This document shows, one piece after another, positions 24,555 through 32,582 of a stretch of DNA of 49,051 nt. The notes under the pieces are model-generated. The model was not told the DNA's origin. It worked only from the letters and a program-made list of their open reading frames with translations, and searched no databases. Numbering within the stretch: position 1 is the stretch's first letter; every line of letters begins with the position of its first letter. Location: the NCBI GenBank assembly GCA_902789505.1, contig CADAOO010000003.1:1-49051 (forward strand), read 5' to 3'. The position numbers and the translations under genes are program-made. The stretch is from an uncultured Methanobrevibacter sp. (GTDB lineage: Archaea > Methanobacteriota > Methanobacteria > Methanobacteriales > Methanobacteriaceae).

Positions 24555-26315
24555 ATGGCTAATTTAATAACTAGAATATTAAACAGTCGACATAACATAT
24601 ATGAAATAATTACAAAAGATTTAAGGTCGACAACTAAAAATCCAATTGTCATATTTCTTTTAATAGCACTCATTATCTTACCTTCATTATATGGATTAGT
24701 TAATATTTATGCATGTTGGGACCCTTACGAAAATACAGACAATGTTCCGTTTGCAGTGGCTAATGAAGACAAGGGAGCAACATATGAAAATGTAACCATG
24801 AATGCAGGTAATGATTTGGTGATGATGCTGAAGAATAATACCAAGTTTAATTGGGTGTTTGTAACTTCAGATGAATTGCGGCAAGGCGTGCATGAAGGGA
24901 GATATTATGCGGGTATGATAGTTCCCGCCAATTTTAGTGAATGTATCGTATCGATTTCAACAGATGACCCTCATTCCGCCGATTTAGAATATATCGTTAA
25001 TGAAAAGTATCCTGTAGCAGCCAAATTATCAGATGCTGCAGCTAAAGAAGTGTATAATAATATTAATGCTGAAATCGTTACATTCATCAATGTAGCGGCT
25101 TACGGCAAACTAGGTGAATTGCAGGCGGGGTTAGCTTCCGGAGCATCACAAATGTCCAGTGGTGCAGTATTATTATCCGATGGAGCAGGTCAAGTAGCCA
25201 GTGGAGCGGGCCAACTGTCTGACGGTGCTTCCCAACTGGAAGCGGGAGCCGACAAATTACATGAAGGGGCGAATGAACTTGCTTCAGGTACCCATACAGC
25301 AACCCAAAAAGTTGACAATGTCAGCGGTTACATCTATGAAGGTTCAAGCATAATTAAAAATGAAACAACAAGCCCTACAATAAATAACATCGTGGATAAA
25401 ATAACTGAAAAAACTGATGCCGTTACTGGTGGAGTTCATCAATTGGATAATGGTGCTACACAGATAGCACTAGGATCCGGCAGCTTTAAAGGTAATATAA
25501 GTTTGTTGTCTGATGGTACTATGAGTCTGGCTGCAGGTGCAACACTACTTGTAAATTCTGCTGCTTCAGCATTGTTTATGGCATCCAGTTCCCTGGCCGG
25601 AGCGGCTGGTGATTTGGAAGCAATAACCGGTTTGAATGATTCACAAGTTGGAGATTATTTCTATGCTCCAGTCCACTTGGATAAACAGGTCGAATTTGAA
25701 ACCAGCAACTACGGTTCTCAAGTTGCACCATTTTATATAGTCTTATCAATGTGGGTAGGTGCACTAATCAATTGTGTGATTTTAAATACAGGAACAAGTA
25801 TCGGCACAAAATATAGGCCTCATGAAATGTACTTCGGAAAATTGATGATGTTCAATATCATGGCAGTGCTGCAGACTACAGTAACCCTCCTTGGAGCATA
25901 TCACCTGGGAATCGACATATCTAATCCGCTAGCATTTGTTTTCTCATGTTACTTTGTTGCAATAATATTTATGGGATTAATATATTCTCTTGTATCTCTA
26001 TTCGGCGATGTGGGAAAAGGTATAGCAATCATATTATTAGTATTCCAGATTTCCGGTTCCGGAGGTATCTATCCTGTCGAAATTATGAGCAAGTTCTTTG
26101 GAGTACTGTTCCCTTATCTGCCAATGACTCATGCAATTTCATGTGTACGTGAGGCTCAACTTGGTTTGATTTGGTCAAATTACATACCATCTTTCATATT
26201 CTTATTGATTTTGGGTATAGTCGTAGTTATCGTATCCATTATTCTAAAACAAAGATTTGACAAGCGTACAAAGTATTTCGAAGATAAATTATATGAAACT
26301 GACCTTTTCAAATAA
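24555..26315 (+). CDS. YhgE/Pip-family membrane protein
   Basis: 586 residues in the plan of phage-infection-protein/YhgE: one N-terminal helix (about 33-53), a large outer region, then about five or six helices in the last 200 residues that resemble ABC-2 transporters. The outer part carries the family's repeats, in which SGA, DGA and EGA recur about every 7-11 residues between 190 and 250, likely a long helical stalk. Role is uncertain: export of a surface component or cell-envelope work have been proposed for relatives. GGTGG precedes the ATG. A TATATAAAA box lies near 24445. Confidence 0.88.
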   Translation: MANLITRILNSRHNIYEIITKDLRSTTKNPIVIFLLIALIILPSLYGLVNIYACWDPYENTDNVPFAVANEDKGATYENVTMNAGNDLVMMLKNNTKFNWVFVTSDELRQGVHEGRYYAGMIVPANFSECIVSISTDDPHSADLEYIVNEKYPVAAKLSDAAAKEVYNNINAEIVTFINVAAYGKLGELQAGLASGASQMSSGAVLLSDGAGQVASGAGQLSDGASQLEAGADKLHEGANELASGTHTATQKVDNVSGYIYEGSSIIKNETTSPTINNIVDKITEKTDAVTGGVHQLDNGATQIALGSGSFKGNISLLSDGTMSLAAGATLLVNSAASALFMASSSLAGAAGDLEAITGLNDSQVGDYFYAPVHLDKQVEFETSNYGSQVAPFYIVLSMWVGALINCVILNTGTSIGTKYRPHEMYFGKLMMFNIMAVLQTTVTLLGAYHLGIDISNPLAFVFSCYFVAIIFMGLIYSLVSLFGDVGKGIAIILLVFQISGSGGIYPVEIMSKFFGVLFPYLPMTHAISCVREAQLGLIWSNYIPSFIFLLILGIVVVIVSIILKQRFDKRTKYFEDKLYETDLFK

Positions 26316-26345
26316 AGGTTAGTGCATTTATTTTTTTATTTTTTT
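26303..26345 (+). terminator. Terminator of the YhgE/Pip gene
   Basis: CCTTT (26303-26307) pairs with AAAGG (26314-26318) around the stop codon at 26313-26315, followed by long T runs at 26331-26345. Confidence 0.55.
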
Positions 26346-26896
26346 AAATGAAAATATTCATTTTTTCAATTACTTTTTTCTTGATGATTTTAGGATATAT
26401 GCCCACATATGGGAAATATCATAGAAAACAAATAGAATCATAATTATGACATTACTTGTAAATAGTATTGCTCTTTTAGTGGGATGATAGCAGTAATGAC
26501 CAGAATACCGCAATATATCCTGTAATCAATGGTGTTATTATTCAAGAGGATGAATTAAATTTTAGATGCCGTTAAAAATATGTAGACGCATCTGCATCAA
26601 CAACTTCTTTTATTTTAAATATAGATTAACCTTATTAACTACTTTTATTTTTTAAACTTGTTTTAATGACTCTTCCATTCCATAATTTTAATACTGTTTC
26701 ATCATGCAAAGTACTTTAACATGATTATGCATATTACAGTGCAATTAAAAGGAATTTACAAAAAAAACCAAATAAACAAAAAATAAAAATTGGGAGTTAT
26801 TTTTCAATAACTCAAATAGGCAAAGGAAATTACATTTAGTGTTCAACATTAAACTGATTTAAAAACTAAATCCATTATTTTTTTATGTTTGAACCG
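26346..26896. other. Gene-free AT-rich stretch
   Basis: About 550 bp without a supportable gene. Short frames are broken by many stops in all directions. The only ordered element is a perfect hairpin GAGTTATT-TTTC-AATAACTC (26794-26813), which on the minus strand lies about 85 bp beyond the symporter operon and could end it. There is no tRNA-like cloverleaf and no repeat array. It may be a decayed gene or house an untranslated RNA, but I see no positive sign of either. Confidence 0.5.
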
Positions 26897-27013
26897 TTAT
26901 TCATCTCCCTTATTCCAGTTTACAATACCATAACCGACACATAAAAGTGTTGATAAAATAATTCCCAGATATACTCCCCAAATCCAGGGATCTTCAATTC
27001 CCAAAATCATCAT
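26897..27013 (-). CDS. Symporter small accessory membrane peptide, 38 residues
   Basis: A short frame starting MMILGIEDPWIW with one membrane helix (VYLGIILSTLLCVGYGIV) and a polar end NWNKGDE. Its ATG overlaps the stop codon of the symporter gene in TAATG, so it is translationally coupled to it. Tiny one-helix proteins of this kind are found beside sodium:solute symporters in other archaea and bacteria and are thought to be accessory subunits. The length, helix and coupling support it being real. Confidence 0.8.
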   Translation of the reverse strand: MMILGIEDPWIWGVYLGIILSTLLCVGYGIVNWNKGDE

Positions 27014-28620
27014 TATGCATCACTTCCTTTTGTGTCAATATTTTCAAAAGATTTATCAATTACATCCTGAGCAGGAGGTTTGGTAAGTAAACTTACAACA
27101 ATTGTAAAAATTGCAGAAACCGGAACCGCTATTAACATTACATCAATGAATGGCCAAGGTGCCGCAGGCAATAATGTTTCCACACCAAATACGAACTTAC
27201 ATATTCCAAGACCCACTGCAGTTTTCTTAAATACGAACATCAGCCAGAACAAACTTACAACTGTTCCTGATAGGATACCCGCAATAGCCCCCATTCTTGT
27301 GATTCCTTTCCAGTAAAGTGCACCCAAGAATACCGGCAGGAATGCTGCTGCACAGATTTCGAAGAACAAACTTGTTCCAAGTGCCACTACACTTCCAGGA
27401 AGTGAATATGCCATTATCAATGCCAAAAGAATAGCTATTAAAATACCGACTCTTGAAATGCTTACCTGGTCCAGCTGTTTGGATTTTTCCCTTATTGTTC
27501 CGTAAATATCCACACCAAATGCTGTTCCCTGGGTGTGCAACTGTGAAGATATTGTAGACATTGCCGCTGCAATCAAAGACAATAAGAAAATGTATACAAA
27601 CCATTCCGGCAGTGCCATTGTAATAAATGTCGGAATGACTTTGTCAATGTTTCCTCCAACCACATCCACGGCTATTTTTCCTAATTTATCATAGAAGTAT
27701 ACGTTTGAAAGGGATCCTACAATATATGCAGTGGTTGGCATGATTGCGATGAAAATACCTCCAATCAAAACAGATCTGTTCAATTCCTTATCTGATTTGA
27801 CAGTCATGAATCTCACGATTAATGAAGGTTGTGCCAGTACCCCAATACCTACTCCGATAAGAGTTGAGGATACCAGTGACCACCAGAATGGAGTTCCAAA
27901 CTCAGGGAATGCCGTCCAGCCCGTTCCACCAGTAGCAAGAGCTTCAGCAGGATACAAATTAACCATATTTGTCAGGGCAGTGTTTGCAGAATTGACTCCT
28001 CCGAGTAACCAATATACAAATACAAGCAGGAAAATCATTGCAACAACCATAATTGTTCCCTGCAATGCGTCAGTATACATCACACCACGTATACCTCCAA
28101 ATAAAACATAGAAAGTAATAATAATAGACAATATAAGCAATGCAACACCAAAATCAATTAATAAAGATGATTCTAAAAATCTTGCAGCTCCAATCAATAC
28201 AACCGCCGCATATAATGGCATTGCGCAAAAAATAATTAATCCTGAACAGTAATGAATAAATTTACTGTCAAATCTCTTACCTAAAAACTCCGGAAATGTC
28301 AAAGATCCTAAAGAGTGACCCATCCTACGGGTTCTTTTTCCTAAAAATACAAATGCAATGAATACGCCAATAATAATGTTTAGAAATGCCAACCATAAAA
28401 CACTCATACCATATTCACTTGCAACACCTCCAAAACCAACAATAGCCGCTGTCGAAATAAATGTAGCTCCATAACTCATTGCCATAATAAATGGATGTGT
28501 ATCTTTACCGGCAATCATAAAGTCTTCAGAGGAATTAGTCTTTTTGTATGCGTAATAACCTACAAAAACTAAAGCAAAAATGTAGACTATAAACACAATA
28601 GCTAAAATCATAACGTCCAT
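27013..28620 (-). CDS. Sodium:solute symporter family protein
   Basis: 535 residues with about 13 membrane helices. The N terminus (YYAYKKTNSSEDFMIAGKD, then MSYGATFISTAAIVGFGG) and the GGIRGVMYTDALQG segment are characteristic of the SSS family, which imports a solute with Na+. The solute is not readable: proline, pantothenate, acetate-like acids and others are possible. The small peptide 26897-27013 follows with TAATG coupling. The upstream gap of about 240 bp is shared with the aryl-CoA ligase and contains the palindrome AATGTACATT at 28713-28722. Confidence 0.93.
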   Translation of the reverse strand: MDVMILAIVFIVYIFALVFVGYYAYKKTNSSEDFMIAGKDTHPFIMAMSYGATFISTAAIVGFGGVASEYGMSVLWLAFLNIIIGVFIAFVFLGKRTRRMGHSLGSLTFPEFLGKRFDSKFIHYCSGLIIFCAMPLYAAVVLIGAARFLESSLLIDFGVALLILSIIITFYVLFGGIRGVMYTDALQGTIMVVAMIFLLVFVYWLLGGVNSANTALTNMVNLYPAEALATGGTGWTAFPEFGTPFWWSLVSSTLIGVGIGVLAQPSLIVRFMTVKSDKELNRSVLIGGIFIAIMPTTAYIVGSLSNVYFYDKLGKIAVDVVGGNIDKVIPTFITMALPEWFVYIFLLSLIAAAMSTISSQLHTQGTAFGVDIYGTIREKSKQLDQVSISRVGILIAILLALIMAYSLPGSVVALGTSLFFEICAAAFLPVFLGALYWKGITRMGAIAGILSGTVVSLFWLMFVFKKTAVGLGICKFVFGVETLLPAAPWPFIDVMLIAVPVSAIFTIVVSLLTKPPAQDVIDKSFENIDTKGSDA

Positions 28621-28861
28621 AAATATACCTCTAAATCAAAACAGTGTTACATTAATATAATATGAAAAAGAAATTATATAAACATTAGCATTATTATACA
28701 TCAATGGACAAAAATGTACATTACAAAAATATTTTTCATTATTCAAAAATAAAACTAAAAAATGAAAAAATTAACAAAAATGCATTGAACAAACTGATAA
28801 CTTTAATATTAATAAAATATTAAAAATAAACTGTATCAAAAAAATCTTAAAAAGGGATAAA

Positions 28862-30163
28862 ATGTATTGGGATGAAAAAGCCGAATGTATGTCAAAGGAA
28901 GAAAAAGAAAAGATTCAACTTGAAAGACTTAAAAAAACCGTAAAACTCGCTTATGAAAATATTGAATTTTACAAAAAAAGATTTGATGAAATTGGATTAA
29001 AACCAGAGGATATCAAAACTTTAAAGGATATTGAAAAAATACCATTTACAACAAAAAGCGATTTGAGAGAAGCCTATCCGTTAGGGTTGCTTGCAGTACC
29101 TCGTGAAGAAATTGTAGAAGTGCATGCATCTTCCGGAACAACCGGAAAACCGACAGTAACTGCATACACTCAAAATGACTTGGATATCTGGGGAGAATGT
29201 ATTGCACGCGGTCTTAAAATGACCGGTGCGAAAAAAGAATACATCATTCAAAATGCCTACGGATATGGTTTGTTTACTGGTGGATTCGGTATTCACCATG
29301 GCGGAAATAAAATGGGGGCAATTACAATACCCATATCTGCCGGAAACACTCAAAGACAACTTGATACAATGGTGGATTTCCAAAGTGACATCCTAACCTG
29401 TACCCCATCATATGCAATGTATCTTGGTGAATCAAGAGAAAAGGCAGGAATTTCATTAGAGGACATCAATCTAAAAGCAGGAATCCACGGAGCTGAAATG
29501 TGGACTGACGAGATGAGAAAAAGAATCGAAGCATCCCTTGGAATTAAGACCTACAATATCTACGGATTGACCGAAGTTATGGGTCCCGGCGTAGCCCAGG
29601 AATGCGAATATCAAAACGGCATGCACATTCAGGATGACCAGTTCTACCCTGAAATCATTAATCCAGAAACTGGAGAAACCCTGGGATATGATAAAAAAGG
29701 AGAACTCGTACTAACATCCCTAACAAAAACCGGAATGCCTATTTTAAGATTTAGAACAAAGGATTTGACTTCACTAATCGGTGATAAATGTGAATGCGGA
29801 AGGACAACCGTCAGAATGACCAGAATCACCGGAAGAAGTGACGACATGCTTAAGATTAAAGGTGTAATGGTATTCCCATCACAAATTGAAAAGGCACTGC
29901 TTAAAGTAAAAGGAATCAGTCCAAACTACATGATTCATGTAACAAGACCAGACATTTTAGATGAAGTGGAAGTCAAAGTAGAAGCATCAAAAGAATTATT
30001 CTCCGATGAAATGAAAGAAATGGAAAAAGTAGAAAAACAAATCAAAGCATCCATCAGATCAGAAACCGGTTTGAGAGTGGATGTAACATTATGTGAACCA
30101 GAATCCCTTCCTAGAAGCGAAGGTAAAGCGGTACGTGTAATTGATGAGAGGAATTTTGAATAG
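28862..30163 (+). CDS. Phenylacetate-CoA ligase-type aryl acid ligase
   Basis: 433 residues of the PaaK branch of adenylate-forming enzymes: [10 protein letters not shown] at the start, SSGTTGKPT (90-98) for ATP binding, YNIYGLTEV for the acyl-adenylate and [20 protein letters not shown] near the C terminus. In methanogens this type activates aryl acids such as phenylacetate or indoleacetate to CoA esters. The ACT protein starts 8 bp downstream, and iorAB lies about 2 kb away. Running in the biosynthetic direction the set can build aromatic amino acids from aryl acids. Confidence 0.92.
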   Translation: MYWDEKAECMSKEEKEKIQLERLKKTVKLAYENIEFYKKRFDEIGLKPEDIKTLKDIEKIPFTTKSDLREAYPLGLLAVPREEIVEVHASSGTTGKPTVTAYTQNDLDIWGECIARGLKMTGAKKEYIIQNAYGYGLFTGGFGIHHGGNKMGAITIPISAGNTQRQLDTMVDFQSDILTCTPSYAMYLGESREKAGISLEDINLKAGIHGAEMWTDEMRKRIEASLGIKTYNIYGLTEVMGPGVAQECEYQNGMHIQDDQFYPEIINPETGETLGYDKKGELVLTSLTKTGMPILRFRTKDLTSLIGDKCECGRTTVRMTRITGRSDDMLKIKGVMVFPSQIEKALLKVKGISPNYMIHVTRPDILDEVEVKVEASKELFSDEMKEMEKVEKQIKASIRSETGLRVDVTLCEPESLPRSEGKAVRVIDERNFE

Positions 30164-30171
30164 GTGATAAA

Positions 30172-30603
30172 ATGGCAATAAAACAAGTTTCAATTTTTGT
30201 AGAAAATAAAGAAGGAAGAATTAAAAAAGCTATTGACACATTAGCTAAAAATAATATCAATATTCGTGCACTTTCAATAGCCGACACTACAAAATACGGA
30301 ATTTTAAGATTGATTGTTTCAGACAATGAAAAAGCAATAGAAGCACTTGAAAATGATGGTTTTATTGTTAAAGAAAATGAAGTAATCATCTTGGCTGTTC
30401 CAGATGAACCTAACGGATTGAATTCTACATTAGCCGTTTTTGATGAAAAGGGAATTAACTTAGAATACTTATATGCATTTGTAAGTAGCAAAACTGATGA
30501 AGCTATTGTAGTTATGAGATTGGAAAATATGGAAAAAGCTATCAAAGCATTGAACGACAGTAACATTAAAATATTAGATGAAAAAGACATTAAAGAATTA
30601 TAG
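30172..30603 (+). CDS. Tandem ACT-domain protein
   Basis: 143 residues made of two ACT domains (about 1-68 and 72-138). Each begins with a strand such as QVSIFVENKEGR or VIILAVPDEP and ends with a helix-strand pair. ACT domains bind amino acids. Proteins of this type accompany aryl-CoA ligase and IorAB in many anaerobes and may sense aromatic amino acids. GGTGA precedes the ATG, 8 bp after the ligase stop, so the two are one transcript. Confidence 0.92.
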   Translation: MAIKQVSIFVENKEGRIKKAIDTLAKNNINIRALSIADTTKYGILRLIVSDNEKAIEALENDGFIVKENEVIILAVPDEPNGLNSTLAVFDEKGINLEYLYAFVSSKTDEAIVVMRLENMEKAIKALNDSNIKILDEKDIKEL

Positions 30604-30624
30604 AAAAGATTAATTTCTTTTCTA
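30601..30624. terminator. Bidirectional hairpin shared by ACT and Rpn-like genes
   Basis: TAGAAAAG (30601-30608) pairs with CTTTTCTA (30617-30624). The left arm begins with the TAG stop of the ACT gene and the right arm ends with the complement of the TAG stop of the Rpn-like gene, so one 8-bp stem contains both stops. T runs follow on the plus strand. Confidence 0.6.
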
Positions 30625-31485
30625 CAACTTATTTTTTATTTCACAGATTTTTTCCAAATCCACATCTGTTTTTTTAGCAATATCTTCCGGACTTTCACCT
30701 GATTTCAACAAGCTTTTGATAATCTGTTCGATACCCTGCTCAATACCTTGCTCAATACCTTGCTCAATTCCTTCATCTTTACCATCATTATATTTGTTTT
30801 CACCGTATTCATGAATTAAACTCATTCTACCACCCAGCAAATCACATATAATATTTCTCTCTAATGAATCATCAACAAATTTGTCAGTTGTTAACCACAT
30901 TATCCCAAATGCCAAATCTTTTTGGGATGTGCTTAAATTTTTCAGTTTGAATAGAATTCTAATGACTCTGTAAATATATTCAACAATATTATTCCCTTTT
31001 TGACTTAACGGAACTAAAGACAATAGAATAATATCTTTACCATTCGGCATTTCATTATTTTTAAGTTTATTTTTAACCTTATTTATAATTTCCTCACCAT
31101 TTAGATTATTTAATCCTTCAACCTCATATCTAAACACATTTAATCTATTGTAGTGATATTCAACAATCTTTGAATCTTCCACAGTACTCAAAACAGACAA
31201 ATTAACTTCCTTATTATTTCTTTTGTTTTGGTCTGTTATTGCAACATATGAATGTGCCCTTTTTGAAAATTCATCATTTACCTTAGTACTTTGAAATTCA
31301 AGGATAAGATTTTCATCATCCAAATCTAAAATCAGATCAGGTTTATAATTCGTTGGATCAATATGTCGCAATTCCTTAGTCCAAACCTTAGTTCTTTTAG
31401 ATTTCTTACCTATAATCTCTAAAAGGATGTTAGCATCTTCATCAGAAACATTCTTGAACAGCATATCCTCTTGAAATTCTGTCAT
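30622..31485 (-). CDS. Rpn-like PD-(D/E)XK nuclease family protein
   Basis: 287 residues. The core is KPDLILDL followed by LILEFQS, giving D50, E63 and Q65, the PD...ExQ set of Rpn/transposase-like nucleases. Near the C terminus four-residue repeats GIEQ occur in tandem, encoded by four 12-bp units at 30727-30774, then a helical end SGESPEDIAKKTDVDLEKICEI. This layout is known in the Rpn family, in which repeat number can vary. Its role may be recombination or defence. It lies between the ACT gene and a small unknown and separates the ligase from iorAB. Confidence 0.85.
   Translation of the reverse strand: MTEFQEDMLFKNVSDEDANILLEIIGKKSKRTKVWTKELRHIDPTNYKPDLILDLDDENLILEFQSTKVNDEFSKRAHSYVAITDQNKRNNKEVNLSVLSTVEDSKIVEYHYNRLNVFRYEVEGLNNLNGEEIINKVKNKLKNNEMPNGKDIILLSLVPLSQKGNNIVEYIYRVIRILFKLKNLSTSQKDLAFGIMWLTTDKFVDDSLERNIICDLLGGRMSLIHEYGENKYNDGKDEGIEQGIEQGIEQGIEQIIKSLLKSGESPEDIAKKTDVDLEKICEIKNKL
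30727..30774 (-). repeat. Four 12-bp tandem repeats in the Rpn-like gene
   Basis: The unit CTCAATACCTTG is present twice exactly (30739-30750 and 30751-30762), flanked by two variants (30727-30738 and 30763-30774). Because the unit is 12 bp, gain or loss keeps the frame and changes the number of GIEQ units in the linker. Confidence 0.85.
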
Positions 31486-31660
31486 GACAGATACCCCCTG
31501 AGTTTAGGTTAATCTATCTAAAACAGAATATAATAATCTTTATATTTGAATTAAAGCATCATAAGTTAAATAAAATGGTTTTTTAAGGTAAATTTTTAAG
31601 AACAAAAGCAATAATCAAAAATAAAAGCAATTAGAAAAAAGTAAAAAAAGTAAAGAATGA

Positions 31661-31939
31661 TTAAAATTCTTTAATCATATTAGCAATATCTTCTTTAGAA
31701 TACCCTAAACGGACAAAAAGACTTTTTAGTGGTTCAGTTTCAGGAATAGTGCCTAATTCCCTCCAACTTTTAAAGTCATTTTTCATAATCCCATTAATTA
31801 AAAGTTGGATAGTGATTAAATCATCACTTCTAATAGCTATAAATGCATCTTCTTCCTCAAAAACATTATCAGGGTCAATTAAAATAATATTACCATTTAC
31901 ATCTCTTTTCACAATTGCATTATCAATCTTGTAAGCCAT
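31661..31939 (-). CDS. Small hypothetical protein
   Basis: 92 residues, with an N-terminal strand-rich half (AIVKRDVNGNIILIDPDNVFEEEDAFIAI) and a C-terminal helix ending RLGYSKEDIANMIKEF. No cysteine pairs or membrane helix. It lies between the Rpn-like gene and iorB on the same strand, with AT-rich gaps of about 175 and 54 bp. Its company next to an Rpn-like gene suggests an accessory region. Function unknown. Confidence 0.6.
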   Translation of the reverse strand: MAYKIDNAIVKRDVNGNIILIDPDNVFEEEDAFIAIRSDDLITIQLLINGIMKNDFKSWRELGTIPETEPLKSLFVRLGYSKEDIANMIKEF

Positions 31940-31993
31940 AATACCACAACTCTTTATCTACTAAAAGGTTTATCTTAAATAGTATTTAAATTT

Positions 31994-32578
31994 TTAACCT
32001 TTGATGGATTTGTACCCACTTTCAATAGCTTTTAAATTCATTTCATGGAATTTCGGTTTTAAATTATTTTTCATCGCCTCAATGACAGATTCTTTTGACA
32101 ATGGGAAATTGTCATCAGCGGTTACCGCACCCAATAAAACCATGTTTAAAGCTAAAACACTTCCGGCTTCAATAGCAAGTTGTGTTCCATCAATCGGAAG
32201 CACATGTTTAAAGTTTTCTTTCAATGTTTTAGTTATAGCATCAACACTAGGATATGCCTTATCACTAGAAGAAGGAACAATCGGATGGGTATTGAAAACA
32301 ATTTTAGTTTCACTGTTTACTTTGTCAAGTCCTCTGATTGTTTCGATAGGTTCAAAAGAAAGTAACATGTCTGCACCTTCATTTGGAATGATTGATGAAT
32401 TATATCCTCCAATCTTTAACTCTGTTGAAACAGATCCTCCCCTTTGAGACATTCCGTGAATTTCACTCATCACCACATCCAAGCCCTGATTCATTGCGGC
32501 TTCACCGATGATAGTGGAGGTTTTAATAATTCCCTGACCTCCAACTCCACAAATATAAATATTATAATGATTATCCAT
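31994..32578 (-). CDS. iorB: Indolepyruvate oxidoreductase subunit beta
   Basis: 194 residues from ATG 32578 with GGGAGTGAG upstream. The frame is open for 44 codons more, but that part lies inside iorA and is not family-like. The N terminus IYICGVGGQGIIKTS and the segment SEIHGMSQRGGSV are the standard gamma-type domain of 2-oxoacid:ferredoxin oxidoreductases. With IorA it interconverts aryl pyruvates and aryl-acetyl-CoA. The gap to iorA is 4 bp, so translation is coupled. Confidence 0.95.
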   Translation of the reverse strand: MDNHYNIYICGVGGQGIIKTSTIIGEAAMNQGLDVVMSEIHGMSQRGGSVSTELKIGGYNSSIIPNEGADMLLSFEPIETIRGLDKVNSETKIVFNTHPIVPSSSDKAYPSVDAITKTLKENFKHVLPIDGTQLAIEAGSVLALNMVLLGAVTADDNFPLSKESVIEAMKNNLKPKFHEMNLKAIESGYKSIKG

Positions 32579-32582
32579 TTTC

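Noticed and set aside
28713-28722. AATGTACATT palindrome as a regulator site of the symporter/aryl-CoA ligase region
   Set aside because: A single 10-bp palindrome in AT-rich DNA is weak evidence, with no second copy and uncertain distance to either TATA box.
30111-30590. 159-residue open frame on the minus strand
   Set aside because: Antisense to the tandem ACT gene, Ser/Leu-rich shadow.
30727-30774. CRISPR-like array
   Set aside because: The 12-bp units are contiguous, coding and without spacers. No spaced repeats occur elsewhere in the window.
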